Source: Lenisia limosa (taxonomy: Eukaryota; Breviatea). From it: 47,107 nt of DNA. The position numbers were made by a program, and so were the translations under genes. Shown in pieces: positions 11,601 through 23,150 of the stretch. The stretch spans positions 1 through 47,107 of the forward strand of contig LPNZ01006696.1 of the NCBI GenBank assembly GCA_001655205.1. Direction: 5' to 3'. Each line of letters opens with the position of its first letter. Positions within the stretch are counted from its first letter, which is position 1. The notes under the pieces were generated by a model. The model had not been told where the DNA came from. It did no database searches and saw only the letters and a program-made list of their open reading frames with translations.

Positions 11601-13711
11601 GGCCTTGGCTGTGTGTCAAGTCGGTGGCACGGAGGGGGGAGCTGCAGCAATAAGAACCAATCTTTAGATCTTTAGATCCCTGCATCAAGAATTCAGCCTT
11701 ACTGCAAACCTGAAGAATGGCGACGGCGCCACATGCACCGACGAAGACGACTTTGTGGGGTGGATGGGAGTAATGGGCAAGGCGGAGGTCAAGTCTGAAT
11801 TGTGAGTGTCATATGGCGCATCAAGATTTCGTACCAGGTGTGGTTAGAGAATGAGCGTGGTTCGGATTAATAGTCGACAACGCAGGTTCCCTGGACTGAA
11901 GCGGAGTAACAAGTTCCGAGGCAGTGAACTCATCCGTGGCTTCAACCTCGTAATGCTGCTGCGGCTCTTCATGGGGGGCGTTGTCTCCAAGCAATGTTGC
12001 CTCCTTTGCTTCACATTCCTCCAAGTAGCGACGAAGGTCTCCGGAATCCTCACCAGACGCCACAGTCGATCGCTTGGACGCACTGAAGCTGCTGCTGAGG
12101 TCCACCGTCATTGCAATGCTGTCCCTCTTCGCGGTGCGGGCTTCCGGAGATTCGTCTTTGAACCCCTCTCCGTCAATGTACATCGGGGTGAAGCCCAGGG
12201 ACCGAATTTCATTCAAGTCATCCAAAGAATCCTTTCCTGGTTCCCCTGGCTCAACAGGCGTTGGGAAAGCTGAAGGTGATAAAGAAGAGTAATACTTCAC
12301 CCTGTTCTTCTGTTGATGAGTTATCAAACAAGACATCCCGCACGTACCGCTTGAGAAATCAGCCAAGGCAGCGCTCAATGAAAGTGGTGTAAACTCATCA
12401 ACTGGGTCGGGTTATGAATGGAACGTTTTCCCTACCAGAAGGGGAGTTAGACGGTGTTTTCCTTGGGGTCCGTGAAGTCAGTGATCCTGACGGGTGACAA
12501 CGGATATAATTTCAAAGAAAGAAATGTTGATATGTTGGAGCTCTAACCTGGAGTGAAAATTCCAGATCTTGATGGGGACGAAGGAATGACAAATGATGAT
12601 GATGACCGGTTTCGCGTGCCGAACCTGAAGAGGTCAGCCACTGTCAAGAGCAATTTTTTCGGGTAAATTTTTTTAGTCATTTCGGTACTTACTTTGGTGG
12701 TTGCGGGCTTGAAGGACGAGAACCTGGGAGGTGAAGTATGTTACGAGAGAAATGGGACGAAAAACTCAACTCATAGAATTAAATCTTAAGGAAGCCAATT
12801 CAAAAGCAAAAGCAACAGCAGTAGTTTGAAAAAAGAAAGAGAGCTCTCAGAAGAATAACAGCAAGCATACGAGGAGAAGTCGTGACATCCAATGACGTCA
12901 CCCTGCCAAGTGGGCTAAAATGTCAACCGACAACAAGGACTCCAACCTTAGCACTCTCTCTTCTGTGCTCAGTGGGGAATAGGGGGCAAACTTGAGAGAA
13001 GTACCTCGGCGAGATGGAGAAGGCGATGCTGCTGAGGTCAGGATGGGCGTGGAATGCAACTGATGATGCTATCAACGAACCAACATACAAGGCGGAGAGG
13101 CCATTGGCGAAACCACTGTTGATGGAGTGAATGTTGGAAGATACTTCCGCTGACTCTGGGCCGCTCTGGCGGCAAAAGACGACCCATCCAGACCAAGGCT
13201 ATTTGGTAAGGAAGGAAGGAAAGAAAGGTAGCTCACTCCGCAATGGAGCCTCTTCTTGAAATGGCACGTCTAGGGGTTACATTTGGTTTCTCCTTCTAAG
13301 AAAATTGAGGTTAGCTTTTGAATTATCGAAACGTTGGCCATTTATAAGTATTGCCCAAAGCGGTATCCGCTACTCACCTCTTCAAATGCCGTTTTGAGCA
13401 GGGAAACACTACAGGCGTTACTAATGAATATGTAAAGAATGAAATGTTGATAATACTTCAAACAGGCTACGAAAGCTGAGGAAGGGCCACTTGCAACAAG
13501 ATAAACATGTAAACCCTCACCTTTTCGGTGAATGTCTTGTCTCTGTCTCTACTTCAAGAAATGAAGCCGATACATCCTCAGTGGAAGTAGTGGCAATGAG
13601 ATCAACAAGAGCATCCTCGATTTGACTTACAATGAGATTGAATTCTTCATCTAGGTCAACATTTCCACTGGTTTCTGGGTCATCTGCAACTTGCGGGTCC
13701 TCTGTGGACAT
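5674..13711 (-). CDS. FERM domain-leucine-rich repeat protein with disordered N-terminus
   Basis: Probably a cortical or membrane-linked scaffold. ATG at 13711 begins an acidic exon (MSTEDPQVADD, down to 13517). Ser/Thr/Pro-rich exons follow to about 11100, including a long one at 11830-12290. A FERM domain is read over 10910-9370: F1 has ITLVDGTCYKIPSAADEK; F2 has WAVFRLWKYPRNVPS, then CIRIAGLVLQARQGNIQAG and LTILEESLLFGSTVF; F3 has VLKIAVAEDALFIQYK. RNI-type LRRs fill about 8560-5690: GVDLTRNALSSKFFKAII, ILILANNPLSSRSATLLF, GVVELDLTSCDIDDKALK, LKSLNLAHCGLNQSSVK, LYLDSNPSLGPKAGELI. The end is NPSYTIFYFR and a stop at 5674-5676. I recall a FERM-plus-LRR layout for the KRIT1-related FrmB of Dictyostelium, but that is memory, not a search. 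The disordered half could be a separate gene, since the junction near 11100-11500 is weak. N-gaps lie at 5853-5939 and 9603-9690. Confidence 0.75.
9268..9318 (-). repeat. 29-bp tandem duplication across an intron acceptor
   Basis: Two units begin at 9268 and 9297. On the coding (minus) strand each reads CACGTTTTAG followed by GAGTGGGAAC, which is a typical acceptor of this genome plus the first exon bases. The unit length is not a multiple of three, so the two acceptors give different reading frames. It lies in the FERM-LRR gene, after the F3 exons. Confidence 0.85.
10632..10722. repeat. AT-rich imperfect inverted repeat
   Basis: ACATGTAAT at 10632-10640 is the exact reverse complement of ATTACATGT at 10714-10722. 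The 73 bases between are almost pure A and T with further TATA-rich self-complementarity, so the whole can fold as a hairpin. It lies in an intron of the FERM-LRR gene. It could be a short non-autonomous element remnant or expanded AT microsatellite. No target-site duplication is evident. Confidence 0.6.
11365..11426. repeat. Cluster of TTTACGTAAA palindromes
   Basis: TTTACGTAAA, a perfect palindrome, occurs at 11365-11374 and 11407-11416, with a one-base variant TTTACGCAAA directly after it at 11417-11426. The core TTACGTAA resembles the site bound by some bZIP factors. The cluster is in a longer than usual intron-like gap of the FERM-LRR locus, between the disordered exons and the FERM exons. 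Confidence 0.55.
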
Positions 13712-14098
13712 TTTAGTGTGTTTAGGAGACTATAAAAACATCAATAAATTGGTAAAGTTGAGAACTGTTCTATTGTTGTGTTATAAAGACAAGTTTTATA
13801 ACAACGTAACAAATATAGTCTGATTTTAGACCGATTGCACCGATTCTCGGGAGGGGGGGGGGTAATTTCCTTGCTCTAACCATCTTGCCGCCGGAAAACA
13901 CGTCATATCTATCTTTTCTTTTTATTTCCTCATTTCCTTTTGCCCTTTTGCTGTCCTCTCTCTCTCGCTGTCACGTTGTAACGCATTTGTTGCGAAAGGG
14001 AAGATTAGACGGGGGTTTTATCGTAGTTTTTCCTTAACCAGTTCAAAGACCAACAATCCTATATCATCTCATGAATCAAGAAACAAAACAAGTCTAAA
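13712..14098. promoter_or_regulatory. Divergent promoter between FERM-LRR and RRM genes
   Basis: A 387-bp non-coding space separates two start codons facing away from each other. It holds a G homopolymer at about 13851-13861 and pyrimidine-rich stretches near 13910-13965 on the RRM side. I see no convincing TATA box. Its role as a shared promoter is inferred from layout alone. Confidence 0.5.
14071..14097 (+). promoter_or_regulatory. Nine-codon upstream ORF before the RRM gene
   Basis: ATG at 14071 opens eight sense codons (MNQETKQV) and a TAA at 14095-14097. One base separates that stop from the main ATG at 14099, a spacing that would allow reinitiation or leaky scanning. Whether it is transcribed depends on the unknown start site. 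An intron removing it cannot be excluded. Confidence 0.45.
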
Positions 14099-17000
14099 AT
14101 GGCCCTTATCCCAGGGTTTGTTCCACCACCACAGGCAGTTGGTGCTCCCTATGCTGCCCCGCGTTTTGCTCCTCCTCATGGTGCTCCTCCTAGCTTTGGA
14201 TACGCTCCACAACCTGGTATGTGTTAGCTCAGAATTGTTGCAGGCACTTTCAATATTTTCTAACATCGCAGTAATGCAACCTAACCAGTTTGTCCCTCCA
14301 TCTAGTGGACCACCCCCACAGGTAAGCTGATTCGTTGTTTCTGTTTCGTGTGTTTTTTATGCATATCAAAATAGAACTTCCCTTTGAAAAACTCATGGTG
14401 TAGATGATGCAGATGCCTCCTCAGGGTCCTCCCCCGATGAATAACATTGCTGTATGTTACTTGAATTAGTGATAGGACTTACCCTTTTTAGGGACATGTA
14501 CCATCAATTATGGCACGACCCAATGCTGCTCCCTTCATAGCCCCTCCTCCTGTCCAGTACGCACCACCCGTTGTTGTTGCCCAACCCGCTACCAACCCTG
14601 TTCAATCACAACCTCCCCGTGAAGAAGACCTGAATAAATCGGTTTACATTCGGAGCAGAGGGACCCTGACTGGAAAGGGGCTCATGGAAATTCAGAACCT
14701 GATCGATTCCTTCAAGGCGTTGATGTGCAAGGTTGGATGAGCAAGCTCGAGGAATTTCTCATGACTTCAGCCAAACTATGATCGTTTCGTTCAAGTGGGG
14801 TACACTTTCCTTGAGTTCAAGTGGAGAGAGCCAGCAGAGAGAGCAATTGAGAAGATCAACAAACAGGTTTGGAAACCTTTTTGAGAGTTTGGTGCTCTAA
14901 CCTTACTTTAGGGATTCTTAGAAGCAAAATGGGCAACAAGGAGATCGGTAAGAAGGCGGAAGTTGGTCCTTTGTCAGAGATTATCCCTTTCTCCACTTTC
15001 TGGTTTTCTTTGTCACCTTCTTGCTGCCATTTGTTATTATCTATGATAAATACGTTCTCATCCCAAAAGTCCTCCCTTTTTAACACTTCCCAGGCCTCTC
15101 AGACTCAGTCGGCAAGCCAAAACCAAAACGCACCAAAAAGAGACAGCCATCCCGCACCTCGTGAACGAGATTATGATGTTGTAAGCGTGGTTAACTAGGC
15201 GTATATAATGAAGCAGATGAAAGGACGCCTTGAAGTATATCAACATGAGATCACGGTCTAGAGCCGGGAAGAAGAGAAGGATGGTCTTCAATCCATGAAA
15301 AACTCCCTGCTTGAATTTGCAGCTCATCGCATGCCTAAGAACGAAGAAGCCGAGGCAGTAAAAAGTGATGCAGCTGCCCAGCCAGGTTTGTTGAAATGAC
15401 ACTGAAAAAGTACTTGACTCCCTCTTATCGTACAGCAATGACTCGCGAGCAACAGACACAGATGAAGGACTACTACGTTAAGTACTACAGTGCCTATGGT
15501 TATGACAAGGCTCAAATGGAGGACTATTTTGAGAAGTACTTCAAAGCTCTATCTGCTGCTCCGGCGGCACCTGCCGTGCCAGCTGAGTCTGCTGCACTAA
15601 CAGCCCCCGAATCCGCCCCATCACCACCACCTGCTCAAGAGCCACCCGCTCCACCCACTTCTTCATCACTAATGCCATCTCCCTCAATGCAACAAATGAT
15701 GCAGGTTTGCTTGGGTGACCTTTTTCTTCCAAAATGAATGAATGTTTACCTTCAGTCCTCCTATTGTTTCACCTAATACAATTTTATTGGTTCTATTTTT
15801 AAATGTGTATTTAACCCTGAGTTATTTCAAGTTCAGCGACATGTTTTAACCCTTTAGCCCTCCATGGGAATGGGTGGTATGGGTATGGGAAGCATGGGAA
15901 TGGGAATGAGTGGTATGGGAATGGGAATGGGAATGGGTGGAATAGGAATGGGAATGGGAATGGGAGGCGTAGGAATGGGAGGCATGAACCAGGGTATGAT
16001 GAAACAAATGCCGCTGGATGTCGCGCAGGCAAACGCCCCTCGAAATACTCCGCAGCAAAGCGCCCCTCAGCCTAAACAGAACACCCCTCAGCCTCAAGAG
16101 GGCCAACAGGAACAGGAGAAATCAGCCATTCCAGCCAGCCAAGCCATGCCTGTCCAGAGGACTCCCGATAAAATTAGTGACTTGCCAATGCCAAACATGT
16201 CTATGGTGAGCAGCATAGCATCGAAACCATTGGGCATGCCGCCCAACGTGATGAGCTCAAATCCAATGGGCAGAGGCGGGCCAATGGGACAGATGGGAGG
16301 AATGCCGATGGGAATGAGCGGTATGATGGGAGGCCCTATGATGGGAAGAGGAATGGGAATGGGAGGTCCAATGAATCCAGGAATGGGAGGTCCAATGAAT
16401 CCAGGAATGGGAATGGGAATAAGCAATCCGGTGGGAATGGGTAATATGATGAGTCAAGGAGGAATGGGAAGAGGAAGAATGCCAATGAACAACATGCCTC
16501 CGCCTCAATCCCTTTCAAGTCAAGGACCGAGCATGGGCCCTGAGACACTGCAGAAGCCACAACAAAATATGCCTGGACCACCTTCTGGTCCCCCTCCATC
16601 TTCCCAACAACAAAGTATGACATGACGATGCCACATTATCAATTTTCCCATTTCTTCATTTATTTTTGTTATTTCCTCAGATGCACCCGCCATGAACCCT
16701 GAACGAATGAACATGATCCAAAATGCCCCTGCCCACAATCCTCATAGACAACCCATGCAGAACCAGCAACATGTATGTGGTCGTTGTTTCGATAAATTAA
16801 TTTTAAGGACAATGGTCTTTCCTGTTCCCCTTCATAGTCTCGGTCATAAGACTCATCACTCCCCAGCTCGAACCTCTTCCTTTGCCAAACCAAGGCCCCC
16901 CACGTAATCAAGGACCCCCTCACAATCAAGGCCCCCAAAACCGCGGTCATGGTAACAAGACACCTGCTCAACTCAATTTGCCATCGGTAAACAGTCTTAA

Positions 17001-17140
17001 TTATCTTCCAACCTTACTTCTTCTATTTGAGGCACATTTGAGGTCCAATTCTAATGTTGCAGGAAGCACGTGACATCCAAGCTCCCCAGAGCGCAGGTCC
17101 GACAATTAACCCGGCCCGTATGGCTATGATGCGCCAATAG
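14099..17140 (+). CDS. RRM protein with Met/Gly-rich low-complexity tail
   Basis: A likely RNA-binding protein, nuclear or in granules. A Pro-rich head (MALIPGFVPPPQAV) spans short exons to about 14630. One RRM-like fold follows: RNP2-like KSVYIRSRG at 14639, helix TGKGLMEIQNLIDSF, RNP1-like VGYTFLEFKW at about 14797, helix EPAERAIEKINKQ, and strand FLEAKWA at about 14914. A YYVKYYSAYGYDKAQMEDYF segment at about 15465-15530 resembles Tyr-rich aggregation-prone tails. A large exon (about 15860-16620) codes GMG and GMGM repeats, then Gln/Pro-rich sequence. Further NQGPP repeats lie at 16885-16950. It ends ARMAMMRQ with TAG at 17138-17140. I do not recognise a named orthologue. The convergent MFSD1-like gene ends 110 bp downstream. 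Confidence 0.8.
15864..15986 (+). repeat. GGAATG-type hexanucleotide repeat coding Gly-Met
   Basis: Imperfect ATGGGA/GGTATG units run across the start of the large RRM-gene exon and encode alternating Gly and Met with occasional Ser, Ile and Val. A second, looser block is at 16265-16460 and includes an exact 24-bp in-frame duplication (GPMNPGMG, at 16365 and 16389). All changes keep the frame, which argues for a translated repeat. Confidence 0.9.
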
Positions 17141-17250
17141 GTCTTTTTGTATTTTTATGACACTTGTATTCTGTTTGGTTCTATCATATATTTTGGACAA
17201 GAATTCACCATCCAAATCAATACCGTATTTACTGAATAGTCTGCTCAACC

Positions 17251-19455
17251 TTAAAAGTCAGAAGAAAAACACGTCTCAACCTTTCCAAGGACCACACCCA
17301 CCACAGCAGCAGGGGCTTCACTAGGTTCGGAAGTAATCTCCTCCTCCTTGTCTTCTGAAGAGGCTGCGATAAGCTCAGCAGCTGGGTGGTCAAAATAATG
17401 ACATCAAAGGTACAAATAAACACTCAAAATACCTCTTGCGAGCTTCTTGCTCGAAGACATGAGTTTCTTAGAACCGGCAAGGTCAGTGATGAGAAGAATA
17501 AATGCGCACAACACGGCAACACCATCAAGACAGATGAATGCAATCATAGCCTTCTGGTAGCCGTACTACAGTTTGAGATAGTAGCTCAAGAGGAGATCCA
17601 AGTTTGAACACTTACATTGGAGATAATATAACCGATTCCAGCGTTAGTGCAGGCAAGCATAATGTTTTGGATACAATAGGTAAGGCTGAAGGGTGAGCGA
17701 GTTGAATACGAGACTTACCCGAAAGCGGTTCCAACATATTCTGGTTTGATGAGAATCGAAATAGAGGGCCAAAGCGCTGAGGGCACCAAAGAAAACGCCC
17801 ATCCAAGGCAAAGCTATTGTGTCAGAACGGTAACACTGGAGGAAACTACAAAAAGCCCGCTTACAAGAGGAATGACAGGACTAACATCGGTGAAGGCGAA
17901 GAGAATGAAAGTGGGAAGGTTAAGAAGAGTACCAAAGATAACTAAAAGGTTAACTGGGAACATTTTTCAAAGTTAGAACCTACCGAAAAGAGGTCTGCAT
18001 CCAACTTTGTCAACGAGGATTCCCATGAAAGGAGCAAGACAAATAGTGGAAAGGATGACAATTGAGGCATATCTTGATGCGGTTTGCTGAAAGAGTGAAA
18101 TCTGTCACAATTCTACTATCCAAAAGAACACAATCTAAGGCTTACATCAGAGTAGTCGTACTTCTCAGCAAGATATTTGGGAGCAATAGCCATAAGAGGG
18201 AGAACAGAACTGAAGTGTGAATTAAAAATGAATCAAGATTACAAAGATTTTTACCCCACTTACGAGTAGAAGAAAGCACACATGATGAGAACGAGGAAGA
18301 AGGCCTTAGGGAACTTCTTGACGTGGCTGAGTTTGAACTCTTCGGAACCTTCTTCTCCGGGACGGGGGAGACCAAGAGGGCGCTCGGCCTTTTTGTCAAG
18401 AGCCATGTAGATCACTAGAACGTTAGAATGGCCACATACACATGACACGTGCAAATTAATAAGAGCTTGAACACATGCTTACAAGTGAAGAGGAAAGACA
18501 CGAAGCAAAGTCCCGCAGCTAAATTGTGAGATATTGGGATATCCCAGTGATACACTCATGTATTTCCTCCCGATTCCCTCAAACAAATCCACAGGGCCCA
18601 AGTGTAACTTCCGGTGACTTCAGCAAACCAGTTCTCGACATTGAAGGTCACAAATGTTCCCATTCGAGAAACAGTCACAAGAATGGCATAGGCCTAGAGG
18701 TGAGTATGACCCAAAGCAAAGCCTACAGAAGCAATGTTGCCGCCATTCTGGAACCATCTGTTAACACCACCGTCCTGGGCAACATAGAGACTCTCGGCAC
18801 CAAGACTGTTCCATGAGTATTCCTCAAGAGATGACCTACCCGAAGACAAAGCGACCAGCAACCATCAACCAAAAGTGGCCAAGGGTAGGGCCAAGGGCTG
18901 TCAGCTGGATGGTAATTAGTTTTTGCAGTAGAGTGTCATTTTGGTATCCCTCCAACCGAAGCACCAAGACAGACGATCAGAGAGAAGACAAGAGCTGCTT
19001 GGCGGTTTCCAACTTTGTCCATAAATATACCACCAAGAACCACCTGCAAAATGACAAACAGTTTCAAACCGCCTAAAACCCCGGATAAAAATTCAAAATC
19101 ACTCACGGTAAGGGCAGAAGGCACATGGTAGGCAGTGTAAAGATAACCTAAGGATAAGAACAGAACGTGAAGCTGAGAGCAAACTGAATTCAAGGTCATC
19201 AATACCCATTCCCTCTTGGATATCATCATTAAGAGCGGAGGTTGAGTCGTATTCCACGCTAAATAAAGGTCAGCCAGGAGCAGATTAGTCTGAAGCTTAC
19301 TAGGCGCCAAAAGCCATCAATGACAGAAGACAAAGAACAACGTAACGATAAAAGCTGCTTCCTGGACCCCATTTTGGCTTCTTTTCGGAGGTGCTGGGAA
19401 GGAGAGCAGTGGTCTCCGTCTCAGGGACTGTATTAACTATTTCTTCTTCTGACAT
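17251..19455 (-). CDS. MFSD1: MFSD1-like lysosomal MFS transporter
   Basis: Twelve-TM major facilitator, the MFSD1 type known in animals as a lysosomal dipeptide exporter. ATG at 19455 is followed by an acidic tail with a dileucine sorting motif, ETTALLP. Exons then match the MFSD1 pattern in order: YRYVVLCLLSLMAFGA, EYDSTSALNDDIQEGMG, GYLYTAYHVPSALT, GGIFMDKVGNRQAALVF, HFWLMVAGRFVFG, LGAESLYVAQDGG with WFQNGGN, AYAILVTVSRMGTFVTFN, then the central loop KKAERPLG...EFKLSHVKKFPKAFF, APKYLAEKYDYSD, and MGILVDKVGCRPLF. The acidic C-tail (SSEDKEEEITSEPSEAPAA) ends at a stop at 17251-17253. Assignment rests on remembered family motifs such as FGRFVFG and GESLAVAQ. It starts 140 bp from the divergent capping protein gene. 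Confidence 0.88.
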
Positions 19456-19595
19456 TGGTACACTTCCTCTTGATTGAATCGGTGTTTTTAAAAAGGTCTT
19501 AAAAAAAAAAAAAAAAATGGTATAAAAAAGCATTCTTATGCAGGGGATATAATATATTATATTAACTTTTTTTCATTGTTTTTTTCTAAGGAATC
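19456..19595. promoter_or_regulatory. 140-bp divergent promoter, MFSD1-like and capping protein beta
   Basis: The two start codons are only 140 bp apart and face away from each other. The space holds an A-run at about 19501-19517, TATAAAAAA at 19521-19529 and a TATA-rich stretch at 19549-19562. It must contain both promoters unless one lies inside the other gene. Confidence 0.6.
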
Positions 19596-20661
19596 ATGAC
19601 TGAACAGCAATTGGATTATGCCCTTGACCTTATGCGTCGCCTTCCTCCTAAGGATATCGAAGATAACCTTGCTGGACTCATTGATCTCTGTCCTGTATTT
19701 TGGGGAACTAAGCAAAGAAGCTTTGAGATGACTTACCACCTTTAGGACCTCATTGATGATCTCCTCAGCTCAGTTGATCAACCTTTGAAGGTTGCCACTT
19801 GCAAGAAGACTGGAAAGGATTACCTCCTCTGCGATTATAACCGTGATGGTGATAGTTACCGCTCACCTTGGTCAAATGAGTACGATCCCCCCGTTGAGGA
19901 TGGAGCTGTTCCTTCTGACGACCTTCGTTCTCTTGAAGTCCGTGCTAATGATGTTTTTGACATCTACCGCTCTCTGTAGGCACTTTTCAAACAAATTTGG
20001 GTATTGACTGATATTTAGCTACTATGAAGGTGGTGTCTCCTCTGTCTATACCTGGGATACTGATGAAGGCTTTGCTGCTGTGATTTTAATCAAAAAGAGT
20101 GGGTTTCTCCGACAGCTTTTTCAGTGTTTCTGACCTTGTAGGCTCTGGAGTTGGAAAAAAGAACACTCTTGAAGGTGTTTGGGACTCAATTCATGTTCTT
20201 GACGTCACTGACTCTGGTACCAAGGCAACCTACAAGCTCACTTCTACCATCATGCTCTCGATGGTCGATACTAACTCAAGTGTTGGAAAATTCAACCTTG
20301 CTGGATCTCTTACTCGCCAAGTGAGCTTCCCTCCTTTTCCCCTTTTCAATCTATTCGTTCTTACTTGCCTAGGCTGAGTCTGAGCTTTCTGTTGACGCTT
20401 CCAACACACACATCGCCAACATGGGCCGCATGATTGAGGATATGGAATTCAAGCTCCGTAACTCTCTTGACCAGATCTACTTTGGCAAAACTAGAGACAT
20501 CACCAACCAACTCCGTGTTGCTGGTTTGGGGGGAAGTATTTTTCTCCCTTCTATTTTACTTAGTTTGTCACTTCTCACTCTTTTTAGCTGGTGTTAAGAC
20601 TATGAATGCTCAGCGTAATGCTCAGCATGCTATCATGGCTGACTTGAAGGGCAAGCAGTAG
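19596..20661 (+). CDS. CAPZB: F-actin capping protein subunit beta
   Basis: Beta half of the CapZ heterodimer, which caps actin barbed ends. ATG at 19596 gives [18 protein letters not shown] in exon 1 (19596-19694). Exon 2 starts at 19746 with [33 protein letters not shown] and [11 protein letters not shown]. Then come [66 protein letters not shown] and [14 protein letters not shown]. The tail, [16 protein letters not shown], ends in TAG at 20659-20661. Length and motif order fit the family throughout, with a slightly shortened junction between exons 1 and 2. The Met/Lys-rich end corresponds to the actin-binding tentacle. The next gene ends 65 bp away on the other strand. Confidence 0.97.
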
Positions 20662-20726
20662 GGTATTTATTTTGGGGTTCTCTCTTTTCTTGAGATAATT
20701 TATTTTTCTTTTGTATCACAATCAGC

Positions 20727-22492
20727 TCACTTATATAAAACAACAAGATTAGGGTGGTGGATATTGGGGTTGTAGGTGGACGACTTTTGGGCAACCTCTA
20801 GTTTCATGTCAATGGTGGGATGATAGGAGCTGTGGACTTCAACTTTGGAAAAGATGGTTCTTGCCTAGGGATATGTTATATAAAGGGATGAGCTAACAGT
20901 ATCAACGAAGGCTTCAAGCGACCCAGCCCTGGACGGGGCAAGGATATAGGCAACACCATCTGTTGTCAGCAACGACAAGATGCAGCTTGCTAGACTTGGT
21001 CCGGCTTGGCGACAATACAGACTGTGGGGTAATAGACAAATCCAACATACCAGTCAGCAACCAAAACTCGATCAAATGTAGAAGCGGCCAAAAAGCGCTC
21101 TGAAACAAGTAAGACAAAGCAAACCTACAACCTAATGACATCCCCCCCTACCATTGTCATTAGAGTCAGGCAATTTCTCCCACAGCAACTGGGCAACTTC
21201 CACAGGGCATGTGCTAAATTGGTAAAAGCTGTCTCTTTTGGCTTGAGGATGTTGTGTATTATAAACTTGTTTTATTTATACATTTATACAAGCAGAAAGG
21301 GACAAACTTTTCTGTTACTGATGNNNNNNNNNNNNNNNNNNNNNNNNNNNNNNNNNNNNNNNNNNNNNNNNNNNNNNNNNNNNNNNNNNNNNNNNNNNNN
21401 NNNNNNNNNNNNNNNNNNNNNGCGTGGCACTTGGAGATTGCCTTCCGCCCACTCGAAATTGCCCTGGCTTGCGTTGACCCACAGATCTATATCGATAAAT
21501 CTTCAGCAATATGCGGACGCAACAAAAAGACCATCAAATGCATAACGGCATTTGTCATCAGTGAATCCTTCTTACTTTTACAACAGCGAGAACTTCCATC
21601 AGTGACAACGACTCTCTTTGCTCCGGCTTGGGCTGCTGCAAGGGATATTGACCCCACCATACCAGCTCCTAATTCGATCACTGTCTTGCCTTCAACCTTG
21701 GGGGTGACATGGTGACATGAGATTTCTTGAGACTGAGGGACTTACCGCAAGATCAACATGGGATTCCTCCTGGTTGAGAAGAAGCCAGCCAAGTATCTCC
21801 TCTGCCGGCCAAAGGGCAACAGAGCCCGTGTTGTCTGTGCTGAAGGTTATTTCCCAGAAATGTATTGAGGAGACGTGAACAGATGTGGGGGGGGGGCAAT
21901 ATAAACTGTATTCAACAAGGTTGTACCGGATCATACCTGCTTCTGATGTAGCAACAGCATTGGAAGAAATAATTTCACCCTTCCATCTGGATAGTAAACA
22001 TACAAGCAGTATGTGACTATTTTCTTTTCTGGAATGAAAAAGACAATAATATCCTCTGTACATAGAGTATGTTGTAATAGTATGCGCCATACAAAAGAGA
22101 CAACCCAACACCAACCTCCTCGATATTACTTCACTTTTGTAAAGCGTTGACACCCATTCAACAGAGTCTTGCTCATCAAAATCCAACTCATCCAGATGCT
22201 GAAACATTAAAATAGAGCAAGTTGAATTGGAAAGTGGCGTATTTTACACTCACAAACATATATATAAACCACCATATCTTCACACCTGAGAGGGACTTGA
22301 CACAATCTAAACAGTAAGAACCACTTCAATATGAAGCAAATAGGCAAATACTTCCCTCATTCATACCTTTGACGGGAGAAGCCCGTGTAAGGGATGGGTA
22401 AGATGGTCAGGACTTCGGATCAGAGTCTTATCTATCAACGCTGCCCTTAGAATTTGCCAACGTGTTTTGGGTTTGTTTGGTTTCTGTGGCAT
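20727..22492 (-). CDS. CAMKMT: Calmodulin-lysine N-methyltransferase
   Basis: An AdoMet-dependent enzyme that trimethylates a calmodulin lysine in animals and plants. ATG at 22492 gives MPQKPNKPKTRWQILRAAL, like the N-terminal RWKLLRQVL of the human protein as I recall it. Later exons carry LDFDEQDSVEWVSTLYKSE, DNTGSVALWPAEEILGWLLL (family NTGNVCIWPSEEVLAYY), the AdoMet loop TVIELGAGMVGSISLAAAQA, RVVVTDG, then DRVLVADCLYCRQAGPSL, DGVAYILAPSR, SLEAFVDT and HHPNLVVLYK before a stop at 20727-20729. The N-gap at 21324-21421 falls between the TDG strand and the VLVADC exon and may hide coding bases. Confidence 0.9.
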
Positions 22493-23150
22493 GAATGATA
22501 CTTTTCTATAACTTTTAGGATCACACTTGTTAACAACTATCATCTACGCATTGATATCATATCCACTCGCATGATAATTTGAAAATTGACCGACAAGTCT
22601 CAAAGATACTCTGGTATACTCGGGTTAAACCCTTGTGCTATCTTTGTTTATCATTCGACATCAAAAGTTGGTCATATGCACATTGTATGGATATGTACAC
22701 AATGAGGCACAGATACCCCCTCCCCCCCCACAGCTTCCATAATGAAATCGATTTCTTCAATGTAGTCAGTCTCTTTGTGTTGGGTGGTATCTGGGTCGTG
22801 TGCAACAAGATTGGTGCGTCAGGGAGTAGAACGAAGGGAAGTGAAAGGATGAAAGTGAAGTGAAAGGTTGCAGTTGATGAGCAATTTGATTGCAATTTTT
22901 TTTTTTTTTTTTTTTTTTTTNNNNNNNNNNNNNNNNNNNNNNNNNNNNNNNNNNNNNNNNNNNNNNNNNNNNNNNNNNNNNNNNNNNNNNNNNNNNATCC
23001 CCAGGATGCCATCCTTGGCATGCCCAACAAATGTTGTCCGAGACAATAAAAATAAAAACAACAAACATAAATAATGGAAGAAAAACAAACAAATAAAGAA
23101 AAACAGAAAGCAAAACAACCATGAAGATGTAGAAATAATAATAAAATGTA
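22493..23150. other. Intergenic space between methyltransferase and phosphodiesterase genes
   Basis: Upstream of the methyltransferase start and downstream of the phosphodiesterase stop. It holds T/A-rich 3' UTR-like sequence on the phosphodiesterase side, a T-run at about 22898-22920 that runs into the N-gap 22921-22996, and a purine-rich imperfect duplication of GAAGTGAAAGG near 22838-22867. I see no gene in it. Confidence 0.6.

Noticed and set aside
5674-13711. CARMIL-type capping protein regulator, suggested by LRRs near a capping protein gene
   Set aside because: The N-terminal fold reads as FERM, not the CARMIL PH domain. The gene stops after the LRRs, so there is no C-terminal capping-protein-binding region.
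16257-16508. His/Ser-rich minus-strand frame, and a similar one at 15846-16106
   Set aside because: Antisense shadow of the GGAATG repeats that code Gly-Met on the plus strand.
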